64,000 bases of DNA from DAIDKA01 sp036267975 (GTDB lineage: Bacteria; Pseudomonadota; Gammaproteobacteria; Steroidobacterales; Steroidobacteraceae): NCBI GenBank assembly GCA_036267975.1, contig DATAVA010000018.1, positions 31,099-95,098 on the forward strand, in the 5' to 3' direction. The position numbers and the translations under genes were made by a program. Numbering within the stretch: the stretch's first letter is position 1; the number at the start of each line of letters is the position of its first letter. Positions 1 through 6,855 of the stretch are shown piece after piece. Under the pieces are notes generated by a model, which worked only from the letters and a program-made list of their open reading frames with translations, made no database searches and had not been told where the DNA came from.

Positions 1-1043
1 GACAGGTTGGCCTTGTCGAACAGCGTGCTGGCGGCGGTGGAGACGAATCCGTACGAGCCGGTGAGGGTGATCGCCGGAAAGAAATTCGCCTCCTGCACGC
101 CGATGATGGCATTGGCAGCGGCCATCTGGCGCTCAGCCACCACGATATCCGGTCGACGCTGCAGTAGATCCGAGGGCAGACCCGCGGGGATCTCCGGCAT
201 GGGAATGTCCCAGCTGTCCAGGGCTGCGACCGTAAAACCGGAGGCCGGCTTGCCGATCAGAGCCGCGATGGCATTCTCCAGCTGCGCGCGCTGCAGAATG
301 TCGGACTGTTCCTGATCCTGTGCCGAGTACAACTGGGTTTCTGCCTGCAGCACATCGGTGCGGGCGGCCGTGCCCGCCTTGTAGCGGTTGTTGGTGATGG
401 TCAGCGTGCGCTTATAGGCCTCTTCGGTATCCGCGAGGAGCTTGCGCTGTGCGTCGGTGCCACGCAGTTGCAGATAGGCAATGGCCAGCTGGCTTTGCGC
501 GGAAAGTTTCGCATTGGCGAGGTCAGCAGCACTGGCTTGGGCACTGTCGTGGGCATTTTCCAACGTCCGGCGCAGGCGTCCCCAAACGTCCAGTTCCCAG
601 GTCGCACTGGGGTCGAGCTGGTAGCTGGTGGTGGTACTGCTGCCGCGGGTGGGCACCACGATGCTGCCGGTACCCGTACCGCCAAACGCACCGCTACTGC
701 CCCCTGAGCGGGTGACCCCACCGGACACCCCGATCGACGGGAGCAGGCTGGAGCGGTCCTGCCGCACGACGGCGCGCGCCTGCATATAGGCGGCAGCGGC
801 CTGGGCAATGTTCTGGTTGGATACTTCGACCTGCTGCTCCAGATCATTGAGCGTCGGATCGCCGAACAGGGCCCACCACTTGTCCGGGGGCACCGCCTGG
901 GGGGTCGCGGCGACTGGATTCTTATAGTGGTCGGTTGTAGCGGTCTCGGGACGCTTGTAATTGGGGCCCAACGCACACCCGGCAAGCACGATGGCGACGG
1001 CCACGGGCACCAGCGAGCGGGCAGCACAGCGAATTGGCGACAT
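1..1043 (-). CDS. RND efflux outer-membrane lipoprotein, NodT/OprM family (3' end outside window)
   Basis: Outer-membrane channel of a tripartite efflux pump (TolC/OprM fold). About 347 codons are visible and the C-terminus runs off the left edge. The N-terminus has a lipoprotein signal ending in VLAGC (Cys23), followed by the family's GPNYKRP-type opening and a WWALFGDPTLNDL segment. Later come WELDVWGRLRR and the long alpha-helical hairpin with NNRYKAGTAARTDVLQAE. AAGGA lies 7 nt before the ATG, which fixes the start. Its pump and adaptor partners would lie outside the window. The family is clear; the substrate is unknown. Confidence 0.93.
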   Translation of the reverse strand, partial: MSPIRCAARSLVPVAVAIVLAGCALGPNYKRPETATTDHYKNPVAATPQAVPPDKWWALFGDPTLNDLEQQVEVSNQNIAQAAAAYMQARAVVRQDRSSLLPSIGVSGGVTRSGGSSGAFGGTGTGSIVVPTRGSSTTTSYQLDPSATWELDVWGRLRRTLENAHDSAQASAADLANAKLSAQSQLAIAYLQLRGTDAQRKLLADTEEAYKRTLTITNNRYKAGTAARTDVLQAETQLYSAQDQEQSDILQRAQLENAIAALIGKPASGFTVAALDSWDIPMPEIPAGLPSDLLQRRPDIVVAERQMAAANAIIGVQEANFFPAITLTGSYGFVSTAASTLFDKANL

Positions 1044-1197
1044 CCAGGGGTCCTTAATCTTCTAGAGGCTCAAGCCCTTAGGCTTAGGCCAAAGGTTAGA
1101 GGGCCGCAGCATAGCGCAAGGATAGGCTTGGGTGCCGGCATGGTCGACTTCTTTGGTATGAATGGCCCGCACGGCGCCATGGGTGGCTCAATGGGCG

Positions 1198-1869
1198 TTA
1201 GATGATGCATATGCCGGTGATGACGAACTGCGCCTCGCGCCGGTGACTTCCGCGCCAGGGTCCCGGAACCAGGCCCGCAATTTGTAACGATCGCGTGGCC
1301 TCGACGGTAAAGCGGTTCGCATCAAGGGTGACCCTGATGTCCGCGAACCCAAGCCATTCGCGGGTCAGCGCATACTGGCATTTGTAAAACGCCTCCTTGG
1401 CGCTGAATATCAAGGTCGCGGCGCTCAGGGCCGATTGCTGATCCTGAGCCGCCAGGATCGCGAGTTCCTCCGGGGTACAGATACGGCGCCACAGTTCCGG
1501 TTTGACGGAATGCGCGGGCTCGGCATCCAGCCCCACGGCCCGGATCTGGCGGGTGGGCGCGACGACTGCTGCACAGAAGGTATCGGTATGGGTAATGCTG
1601 CCGGTGGCGCCCGGCGGCCAAAGTGGCGTGCGGTCAGCGTTCATCGGCAGCGCTGCACCGGGATAGCCCAGATCCGCCAGCGCCGCCCGGGCGCAAGCGC
1701 GCCCGCCGGCAAACTCATGAATGCGCTTGGGCACGGCGCCTGACAGAAACTGCCGCTCTTGCGGCAGCAGGGCATCGGCGGAGATCGTCTCGCGAGTTTG
1801 ATAGGCCACGGCGCCGGTCGAAAAAAGAGCGGCGATCTGGGGTGCTGCAGTCACGCTTTGAGGCGCCAT
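1198..1869 (-). CDS. 4'-phosphopantetheinyl transferase (EntD/Sfp-type)
   Basis: Transfers the phosphopantetheine arm of CoA to a carrier-protein serine. The 223 aa match the family length. Visible motifs are GRACARAAL (around 56-64), TGSITHT (around 89-95), the Mg-binding GLDAEP (around 113-118) and FSAKEAFYK (around 154-162), which is the WxxKEA-type signature with Phe in place of Trp. The EntD-like N-terminus suggests a carrier protein of a siderophore, polyketide or fatty-acid system, but no synthase lies nearby. The SD is weak. It reads in the same direction as the NodT gene, 154 bp upstream of it. Confidence 0.88.
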   Translation of the reverse strand: MAPQSVTAAPQIAALFSTGAVAYQTRETISADALLPQERQFLSGAVPKRIHEFAGGRACARAALADLGYPGAALPMNADRTPLWPPGATGSITHTDTFCAAVVAPTRQIRAVGLDAEPAHSVKPELWRRICTPEELAILAAQDQQSALSAATLIFSAKEAFYKCQYALTREWLGFADIRVTLDANRFTVEATRSLQIAGLVPGPWRGSHRREAQFVITGICII

Positions 1870-2125
1870 CTGATTGCTTGTGAGTTGTACTTTGTGAAAC
1901 AGTGGATCGCGCCGTGTTATTTGGATGGCGTGATTGGTTGCGGGCCAGCGGTACTTGAAGATTGTGCAGCGTGCAGCGCTTCAGAAGGACAAATTGACAA
2001 ATTGTTTTTCTGCTTGGCGCAGCAATCATTGAACCAAATGGTTAGATCTGATTCAAATCAAGTTCATCCTAGAGTAAGATTCGCGCCTGGAATTTTGATG
2101 CAAACAATTCATATCGGAGTTAGCA

Positions 2126-2314
2126 ATGCCGCGTACCACACGACGTAAGCGTGTTCTTTGGGCCGCAGACGAACTGAAAACTTTACGAAAGCTTGCGGGC
2201 AAGGAGGGCGTTCGCAAGATAGCCCGTCAGTTGAAGCGCAGTGAAGCCGCGGTGCGCTTCAAGGCCTGGCAGAAGCGCATCAAGCTCGCCGTCAGGAAGG
2301 CTAAAGCCAAGTAG
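2126..2314 (+). CDS. Small basic SANT/Myb-like helix-turn-helix protein
   Basis: A 62-residue, strongly basic protein. After a short basic arm (MPRTTRRKR) the pattern W-(x)3-EL-(x)2-LR-(x)2-AGKEG-(x)2-KIARQLKRS-(x)4-R-(x)2-A resembles the tri-helical SANT/homeodomain-like units of small bacterial proteins, and the tail is Lys/Ala rich. DNA binding is inference from fold-like spacing and charge. A CGGAG-type SD precedes the ATG. The 256 bp upstream are noticeably AT-richer than their surroundings and carry its control region. No partner gene is evident. Confidence 0.7.
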   Translation: MPRTTRRKRVLWAADELKTLRKLAGKEGVRKIARQLKRSEAAVRFKAWQKRIKLAVRKAKAK

Positions 2315-2333
2315 GCCTGATTCGGGTCAGCCG

Positions 2334-2918
2334 CTAACGGCGGCTGCGGATCCCGCCAGACCCGCTGATGCCTGCGGCCCCCGGCAATGCGGTGGCTCGC
2401 GATGTTGAATCCCGTTTCTGTTCCTCGGCAATCCGCGCCGCATTGAGCAGATTTCCGTCGACAAGCTGGGCAGTCCGGTTGATGGTCAGGTCGGGCGCCG
2501 GTGCGCCGCGCACCAGTGTTTGGGCCGTGAGGGCATTCGCGATCGACGCGGTTGCCGTGCGCAACTCTTTCGGGGCCGCCAGGTTGTAACTGACTGCCAC
2601 CAGGGCCTTGACTTCATTCCAATCGATCTCGCCTTGATCGAGGCGCACACCAAACCAGCCGCGACGGCCGATGAGCTGTGGCAGGTAGAACCGCGTGGGC
2701 GCGCGCTTGACGTGTTGGACGTGTTCGCCGAGTCGAGCCTTGACGCAGGCGGCGGTAATCCCATCGCCACCGTGATTTCTCAGGTAGTAGGCAAAAATCT
2801 TGCCATGCACCCGGAAGTCGGCGTGCGCCCCGCACAGTGTGCGCTCGGCTTCGGGCAATACGAGACATACCGCGCTCAGAAGGCGCAGTCGTCGGTCTTC
2901 CCGTGTTCGGGTAGCCAT
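2334..2918 (-). CDS. MmcQ/YjbR family protein
   Basis: A CyaY-like-fold protein of the MmcQ/YjbR (DUF419) family, whose biochemical role is unsettled. The family pattern is seen in LPEAERTLCGAHADFRVHGK (around 21-40), FAYYL, and the C-terminal core RRGWFGVRLDQGEIDWNEV and LAAPKEL. Usual length is about 120 aa. Here 194 aa includes an extra tail from about residue 125, rich in Ala, Arg and Gly, that looks poorly conserved. GGGGAGCGGC gives a good SD for the ATG. The gene is convergent with the SANT-like gene, with 19 bp between them. Confidence 0.78.
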   Translation of the reverse strand: MATRTREDRRLRLLSAVCLVLPEAERTLCGAHADFRVHGKIFAYYLRNHGGDGITAACVKARLGEHVQHVKRAPTRFYLPQLIGRRGWFGVRLDQGEIDWNEVKALVAVSYNLAAPKELRTATASIANALTAQTLVRGAPAPDLTINRTAQLVDGNLLNAARIAEEQKRDSTSRATALPGAAGISGSGGIRSRR

Positions 2919-3016
2919 AAGCCGCTCCCCGGATCCCCAACCTGTGTCCCGGCGACGAGCCTAGCACGGCCGCTGGATCACTGGTCAATCATCATTTTGC
3001 CGCATACGCTTGATGT

Positions 3017-3820
3017 ATGGACTTACCACTGGAAGAACTGCTCGAACGGGTGCGACTGGCCGTGACGGCCCCGGCCGGACTGATCCTCGAAGGCTTCCGC
3101 AATCCGCAACTGCACACCGACCTCAAGGCCGATGGCTCGGTCGTCACCCGCTATGACCGGGAGAGCGAGCAACTCATCCGCCAGATCGTCGGCGGCGCCG
3201 GGCCGTGGCCCGTGCTCGGCGAGGAGTTCGGGTGGGGCGGGGGGGCCGTCGCGCCGGCGACCCATCGGTGGGTGCTCGACCCGATCGACGGCACGCTCGG
3301 ATATACACGGGGCCTGCCGACGTTCGGAACCTTGTTGGCATTCGAATCCATGCAGCCGCAGCGCGCTCTGGTCGGTGCCATCCATCTGCCCGTGGCCGTT
3401 GAGACTTATTCGGCCGGGCGGGGTCTGGGTGCCTGGTGCAACGGTGCGCCCATCCACGTCGCACCCGATCGGGATTTTCAGGACTGCATCGTGGCGCACG
3501 TACCTGCGGCTAACTTTGCCCGCGCGCACCTGGCGGCGGGCTTTGAACGGCTGATGCGGGCGGGCACGCATCTGCGCGGCTGCCACGACTGCTGGTCGCA
3601 TGCGCACACGGCGCGCGGCGCGATCGACGCGCTGGTCGAGTTGGGGCTGAATCGGTGGGACATCGCGGCCACCGAAGTAATAGTGGAGGAGGCGGGCGGT
3701 GCCTGCCGCATCCGCCCCTCCCATTACGCACCGGACAAGTACGATGTGGTGGTGGGCAATGTCCGCGCTGTGGACGAAGTCGTGCGGCTGCTCGACTTCG
3801 AGGCGGACCTGGCCGCCTGA
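3017..3820 (+). CDS. Inositol monophosphatase-family phosphatase (histidinol-phosphatase-like)
   Basis: Mg-dependent, Li-sensitive-type phosphomonoesterase fold, 267 aa. Metal ligands are visible: GEEFG (68-72), DPIDGT (88-93) and WDIAATEVIVEEAGG near residue 213. The C-terminal half also carries the DCW-containing segment often seen in HisN-type histidinol-phosphate phosphatases. That specific substrate is therefore plausible but not proven, since inositol phosphate and PAP phosphatases share the same motifs. There is no his gene in the window. Its stop is 10 bp from the convergent histone-like gene. Confidence 0.85.
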   Translation: MDLPLEELLERVRLAVTAPAGLILEGFRNPQLHTDLKADGSVVTRYDRESEQLIRQIVGGAGPWPVLGEEFGWGGGAVAPATHRWVLDPIDGTLGYTRGLPTFGTLLAFESMQPQRALVGAIHLPVAVETYSAGRGLGAWCNGAPIHVAPDRDFQDCIVAHVPAANFARAHLAAGFERLMRAGTHLRGCHDCWSHAHTARGAIDALVELGLNRWDIAATEVIVEEAGGACRIRPSHYAPDKYDVVVGNVRAVDEVVRLLDFEADLAA

Positions 3821-3830
3821 GCAGACACCG

Positions 3831-4460
3831 TCAGAGCTCCGCTGCCGAGGGTAGGGTGGTGACCTCGGCTTCCATCCCCGCAGTCACCGGAGCTGCCGGC
3901 ATCTGCGGCACCGGTGATGCTGCCTTTCGGGAGCGTCGAGCGGACTTGCGTGGCGCGACGGGCACGGCCTTCGTCGCCGCCGTGCGCCGCTTTACGGCAG
4001 GCTTACCGGTCGTGCTCCTGACCGTCCGCGCGCCGGTTTTCACCACGGCCTTCACCACGCGTCGCGCAGTTTTCGATCGCGTGCGCGCGACGCCCGAGCG
4101 GGTACTTGTCCGGGCAGTCTTGTTGCGCCTGGGCGTAACTGTTGTCTTTACAACCGTCTTCGACTTTCCGACCTTCCTGGTCTTCGGTGCCGCGCCCGCC
4201 TTGCCACTGCGCGTCCGTGTGAGACGGGTGCGGCGTGCCTGCTTCCACGCCCGACGCGCGGCACCGGCGCGCTTGCGCGCGCGGCGCACTTCACGCTTGG
4301 CGTCCTTGATGCGCTTGCGCGCGCGCTTGAGTTCCTCTTTGGCAAGTCTGACGCTCTGCTTGGCGACATCGACCTGCAGGCGCGCTCGTGCGACCGAGGC
4401 GGCGAGATCGGTGTTGGCCTCGGAGGGCTGGCGTTCAGTGGCTGGAGGGGATTGCTTCAT
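3831..4460 (-). CDS. Histone H1-like Lys/Arg/Ala-rich protein
   Basis: A 209-residue, very basic low-complexity protein. After an acidic-neutral N-terminus (from MKQSPP), residues about 20-75 form a charged helical or coiled-coil stretch (KEELKRARKRIKDAKREVRR). A Thr/Arg/Lys tail with repeated KTARR/RTRSKT units follows, ending in a Pro/Ala-rich segment. This composition is typical of bacterial H1-like or AlgP-like nucleoid proteins. A role in DNA compaction or regulation is inference. An in-frame start 22 codons upstream exists, but MKQ is preferred because the extra residues do not fit the composition. A palindrome with two DnaA boxes lies 137-167 bp upstream. Confidence 0.75.
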   Translation of the reverse strand: MKQSPPATERQPSEANTDLAASVARARLQVDVAKQSVRLAKEELKRARKRIKDAKREVRRARKRAGAARRAWKQARRTRLTRTRSGKAGAAPKTRKVGKSKTVVKTTVTPRRNKTARTSTRSGVARTRSKTARRVVKAVVKTGARTVRSTTGKPAVKRRTAATKAVPVAPRKSARRSRKAASPVPQMPAAPVTAGMEAEVTTLPSAAEL

Positions 4461-5199
4461 GGTGCCTACTTGATGTAATGCCGGCGCGCTGAAGTCTCTC
4501 GCGACCTGCAGTCCATGGCAAGGCATCGCGCGTCTGGTTCGTCAAGAGCTCCCCACGATTGACTTGCAGCGCCGCGGCGGCTACGCATGTGCAGAAACAG
4601 TTATCCACAGAAGCTGTGTATAACTGTGTGCAAAGACCCACTTGAAAATCTTTTATAGGCGTTGCCAGAAGGGTTTGCGTTAAGGTGCGCAAAAACTGAA
4701 CACATGCGTGTCGTTTCGCACCTTGCGGGATCAGCGCGGCTATGAGTCGCAGTGCATCAGCGAACAATAATATTCATCGACCGTCTTGCGCACGTCGTCG
4801 GCGTGCATTCGATATCGCGTGGATGCACAGCGGCAATCGCAACCTGATTCCGGGAGTGATTCTTGCCGGTTCAACGTATCGCTGTATCGGGTCATGCGGT
4901 GCGCATTCCTCCGTGGCCTGAGCGCGGAGCCTGCCACGTTTCTGACTCTCGCAGACTCAGGATTACGGCAGCTCGATCGTGGTGCACGGGCCTTATCGGC
5001 TGGCGGAAAAACCCCGTCGCGGAACTGTTGTGGCGTCAATTGATGCGCCGGTTCAGCGCAACGACAATCCTTTGTAAAAACGGTGGCTTGCGGTCCCTTA
5101 CTACAACTTAATAGAGAAGATATTGCAGTGCCGAGGCGCTCGTGTACGCTCTGCATCCCGTGACGCTAGCGTATTTATATTCCTCAATGGAGACGACTC
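4461..5199. other. 739-bp region with no supported gene
   Basis: Short open frames occur on both strands, but none has a recognisable family, a good SD or a convincing amino-acid pattern. The left part (around 4600-4700) is AT-rich and carries the DnaA-box palindrome. The right end holds a 10-bp perfect palindrome ACGCTAGCGT (5163-5172), followed by an AT-rich TATTTATATT stretch just upstream of the Asr-like gene, and is probably its control region. A small RNA or an unrecognised short gene cannot be excluded. Confidence 0.5.
4597..4627. promoter_or_regulatory. 31-bp palindrome containing two inverted DnaA boxes
   Basis: Two 14-bp arms with a single mismatch (ACAGTTATCCACAG and CTGTGTATAACTGT) flank AAG. 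The left arm contains a perfect DnaA box, TTATCCACA (4601-4609). The right arm contains the inverted variant TTATACACA (4615-4623, read on the minus strand). There is no T-tract, so it is not an intrinsic terminator. It lies upstream of the histone-like gene and is a candidate DnaA target. Confidence 0.6.
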
Positions 5200-5379
5200 G
5201 TGGTTAGCAAACTCGTTCCTGCTCTCGCCCTGATCCTGTTGGCCGGTCCGGTGCTTGCCGCTGATGCGCCTGCCTCTTCCGCTCCGTCTGCTGACGCGAA
5301 GGCGACCACTCACGCCAAGAAGCACCACAGCAGCAAGAAGCATAAGAGCTCAACTTCGTCTGCTCCGGCCGCGAAGTAA
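5200..5379 (+). CDS. Small Asr-like Ala/Ser/Lys/His-rich periplasmic peptide
   Basis: A 59-residue precursor starting at GTG, with GGAG 7 nt upstream. The first ~20 residues are a signal peptide (hydrophobic core LVPALALILLAGPVLA, cleavage after ALA-A). The predicted mature peptide of about 39 residues is made almost only of Ala, Ser, Thr, Lys and His (for example THAKKHHSSKKHKSS). This composition resembles the acid-shock protein Asr of enterics; homology is not demonstrable by eye. A strong terminator follows, so it is probably monocistronic and well expressed. Confidence 0.7.
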   Translation: MVSKLVPALALILLAGPVLAADAPASSAPSADAKATTHAKKHHSSKKHKSSTSSAPAAK

Positions 5380-5406
5380 CGATCCGGTCATCGATTCGAT
5401 CGATGG

Positions 5407-5436
5407 AGAGGCCCGCTTCGGCGGGCCTCTTTGTTT
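5407..5436 (+). terminator. Rho-independent terminator of the Asr-like gene
   Basis: A perfect 10-bp stem, AGAGGCCCGC (5407-5416) and GCGGGCCTCT (5421-5430), is closed by a stable TTCG tetraloop and followed by TTGTTT. It lies 27 bp after the stop codon. The T-rich tail runs into the left direct repeat of the adjacent insertion cassette. Confidence 0.92.
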
Positions 5437-5441
5437 GTGCT

Positions 5442-5466
5442 GGGTGTTACTACGCTGGCAACCCGG
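5442..5466 (+). repeat. Left terminal inverted repeat of the cassette
   Basis: Reads inward GGGTGTTACTACGCTGG C AACCCGG. The only difference from the right end over 25 bp is C versus T at position 18. Weaker similarity continues inward (CCTTTC, then GGGTTA around 5483-5489). The unit can itself fold as GGGTgTTAC/GTAACCC with a bulge. Confidence 0.88.
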
Positions 5467-5509
5467 AGCCCTTTCTGATCAAGGGGTTAAACCTCACTAA
5501 ATCGCGTTC

Positions 5510-6253
5510 TCATGATCCGATCATGCGCAGCGCGATCGGCTTCCATGCAGGCGTGACGTACAGCCACACCGCGAGGCTCTGCCACACCAGGATCCAGATG
5601 AAGCCTTTCACAAAGACCGGATACAGGCGCCGCCGCGCCAGCCAGTCATAGACGCCGATCGCAATCAGAAGCAGGTCATTGCTGTAATCGTCGGCGAAGG
5701 CGGACCAGAAGTTCACGCCATACCGGTTCTCGATGCTCACACCCGTGATGCGGCCGAAGCCGGCATCGGCGATGGCGATCGTTGCCAGCGGCAGCAACCG
5801 CTTGTGTGAAGCCGGGCGGGTGTTGAGCAGCAGTCCGGTCAGCACCAGTCCGGCAAAAACAATCAAGTCGGTCACCTGAGTGCTCAGGAAGGCCGGATAA
5901 CTGTCGGGCGTGCCAAGCTGCCACCGCTGCGTGACAAGCGCGGTGAGCGGCCCCAGCACGACCATCGTGCCGGCCAACATGGCGCCCGCGATGCCGAGGT
6001 TCATGTGCAGCCTGCGGCGGCCGGCGCCGATGAGCAACACCTGTACTGTCAGGAGGATGAGCCAGCCGAGGAACGCGGCGGCGTGAATATGCACTACGTA
6101 CGGATACGGCCGGGCGTTGCTTCGCAGGTGCTGCACGATCTCCGGCGCGAACCCGCCGATGATCGCCGCCCAGATGAGCGCGATGAGCACCAGAATGAAT
6201 GTGTGTTCCCGGTCCTGACGCTGACCCACCAGGACATCCGCGCTTGCGTTCAT
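5510..6253 (-). CDS. Uncharacterised seven-helix membrane protein carried by the insertion cassette
   Basis: A 247-residue integral membrane protein with about seven hydrophobic segments, at roughly 19-36, 55-78, 87-109, 128-146, 155-172, 192-205 and 216-235. Helix 2 starts with VHIHAAAFLGW, a basic loop LHMNLG follows, and SHKRLLPLATIAI precedes helix 5. The spaced His residues recall cytochrome b561-like or DUF2306-like membrane proteins, but no function can be assigned. GGAGA at 6263-6267 is 10 nt before ATG 6253. An in-frame ATG three codons upstream would have only 1 nt of spacing, so 6253 is preferred. It is the only gene between the terminal inverted repeats. Confidence 0.8.
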   Translation of the reverse strand: MNASADVLVGQRQDREHTFILVLIALIWAAIIGGFAPEIVQHLRSNARPYPYVVHIHAAAFLGWLILLTVQVLLIGAGRRRLHMNLGIAGAMLAGTMVVLGPLTALVTQRWQLGTPDSYPAFLSTQVTDLIVFAGLVLTGLLLNTRPASHKRLLPLATIAIADAGFGRITGVSIENRYGVNFWSAFADDYSNDLLLIAIGVYDWLARRRLYPVFVKGFIWILVWQSLAVWLYVTPAWKPIALRMIGS

Positions 6254-6346
6254 CAATGTCATTCTCCATGTGTCACTGCGCGCGGCAGACGAAGTTCGCC
6301 GCCATCGATGCGCTCCATGCCAGTGCCGGATCGCCCTTGGTCCAAT

Positions 6347-6384
6347 GTAACCCGGGAACCATCCTGAAAGGTTTCCCGGGTTAC
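6347..6384. repeat. Subterminal 12-bp inverted repeat overlapping the right cassette end
   Basis: GTAACCCGGGAA (6347-6358) and TTCCCGGGTTAC (6373-6384) are perfect 12-bp arms separated by 14 nt. The right arm overlaps the terminal repeat, so the left arm is an inverted internal copy of part of the end. No T-tract follows on either strand, so it is not a terminator. A transposase-binding site is a reasonable inference. Confidence 0.7.
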
Positions 6385-6400
6385 CAGCGTAGTAACACCC
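6376..6400 (-). repeat. Right terminal inverted repeat of the cassette
   Basis: The minus-strand reading from 6400 inward matches the left end in 24 of 25 positions. It is followed at once by the second copy of the 8-bp direct repeat TTTGTGCT (6401-6408). Confidence 0.88.
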
Positions 6401-6436
6401 TTTGTGCTCACGATTGGCCCGCGGCGCACACCTCGG

Positions 6437-6658
6437 TCAGCTGTTCGCGGCGAGGCGCTCGTCATTCTCATTTGGCTCGAGTGCCACGAGCCGACCGTCC
6501 AAGGGCAGGGCGGACAACTCCAAGTTGAAGCCCGGGCCCTCACGATGGGGAAAGGCGACCCCGACCTTCGTCCAGCTCTTGGCCTTCTGACCGGTTGCGC
6601 CCTCGAATTCCCGGACGGTAAAGACATTGAAATACGCCGCAACGGCAGATTTGCTCAT
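6437..6658 (-). CDS. Conserved hypothetical protein, 73 aa
   Basis: A small soluble protein starting MSKSAVAAYFNVFTV, with an AGGAAACC SD just before the ATG. A core (FNVFTVREFEG, then KVGVAFPHREGPGFNL, then LPLDGRLVALEPNE) looks like a single beta-rich domain of a kind seen repeatedly in proteobacterial genomes. No function is known to me and none is assigned. It is followed 28 bp downstream by the right target-duplication copy of the insertion cassette. Upstream, towards the RRM gene, is a cluster of hairpins. Confidence 0.72.
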   Translation of the reverse strand: MSKSAVAAYFNVFTVREFEGATGQKAKSWTKVGVAFPHREGPGFNLELSALPLDGRLVALEPNENDERLAANS

Positions 6659-6715
6659 GATGGTTTCCTGTTGAGCCCGGAAAATCCCGGGTAAGCCAGC
6701 ATGAGCGGCAGGCGA

Positions 6716-6738
6716 AGATTGCGGCAACGCCGCAATCT
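6716..6738. repeat. Perfect 10-bp hairpin
   Basis: AGATTGCGGC (6716-6725), loop AAC, GCCGCAATCT (6729-6738). There is no T-tract on either side. It lies between the RRM gene and the 73-aa gene, in what would be the 5' leader of the latter. Confidence 0.7.
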
Positions 6739-6811
6739 GGTGCAAAGGGGCAATTTGATCAGCTACCGCAGCGAGGGCAAGCCGCCGGGCGATCCTTGGG
6801 GGATGCCGAAC

Positions 6812-6840
6812 CCCGGTGCCCCGCGCCGCGGGACACCGGG
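6812..6840. repeat. Nested GC-rich inverted repeat
   Basis: CCCGGTG (6812-6818) pairs with CACCGGG (6834-6840), and inside it CCGCG pairs with CGCGG. The flanks do not give a clear T-tract for the minus-strand transcript. Confidence 0.6.
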
Positions 6841-6855
6841 TGTCATTTTCTGAAG

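Larger units (their letters stand above)
5442..6400. mobile_element. Candidate mobile insertion cassette (no transposase) with 25-bp TIRs and 8-bp target duplication
   Basis: The 959-bp segment begins and ends with terminal inverted repeats opening GGGTGTTACTACGCTGG, 24 of 25 bp identical. It is bounded by perfect direct repeats TTTGTGCT at 5434-5441 and 6401-6408. The sole gene inside is a multi-pass membrane protein on the minus strand; no transposase or fragment of one is present. This matches the structure of mobile insertion cassettes, which are non-autonomous elements mobilised in trans by an IS with the same ends. An 8-bp duplication is known in several IS families (for example ISL3, IS66 and IS1595), but the source family could not be assigned. 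It inserted between the Asr-like gene's terminator and a 73-aa gene. Confidence 0.82.

Noticed and set aside
1139..1205. 21-residue Met/Gly-rich peptide frame (MVDFFGMNGPHGAMGG...)
   Set aside because: No SD, and it overlaps the 3' end of the phosphopantetheinyl transferase gene on the other strand. Too short to support.
2328..2346. 7-bp GC hairpin (CAGCCGC/GCGGCTG) as a terminator between convergent genes
   Set aside because: No T-tract on either strand, and it overlaps the end of the YjbR-family gene.
4561..4760. Possible replication origin
   Set aside because: Only two DnaA boxes, no wider cluster, and no dnaA, dnaN, gidA or hemE nearby. Better described as a single DnaA-type palindrome.
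4740..5156. 138-codon minus-strand open frame in the gene-poor region
   Set aside because: No SD, no recognisable domain, and a Cys/Arg/Ser-rich composition unlike neighbouring genes. Kept only as unassigned sequence.
5442..6400. Transposase or remnant inside the insertion cassette
   Set aside because: Both strands were read for DDE or HUH-like motifs and long frames. Only the membrane-protein gene and its shadows are present.
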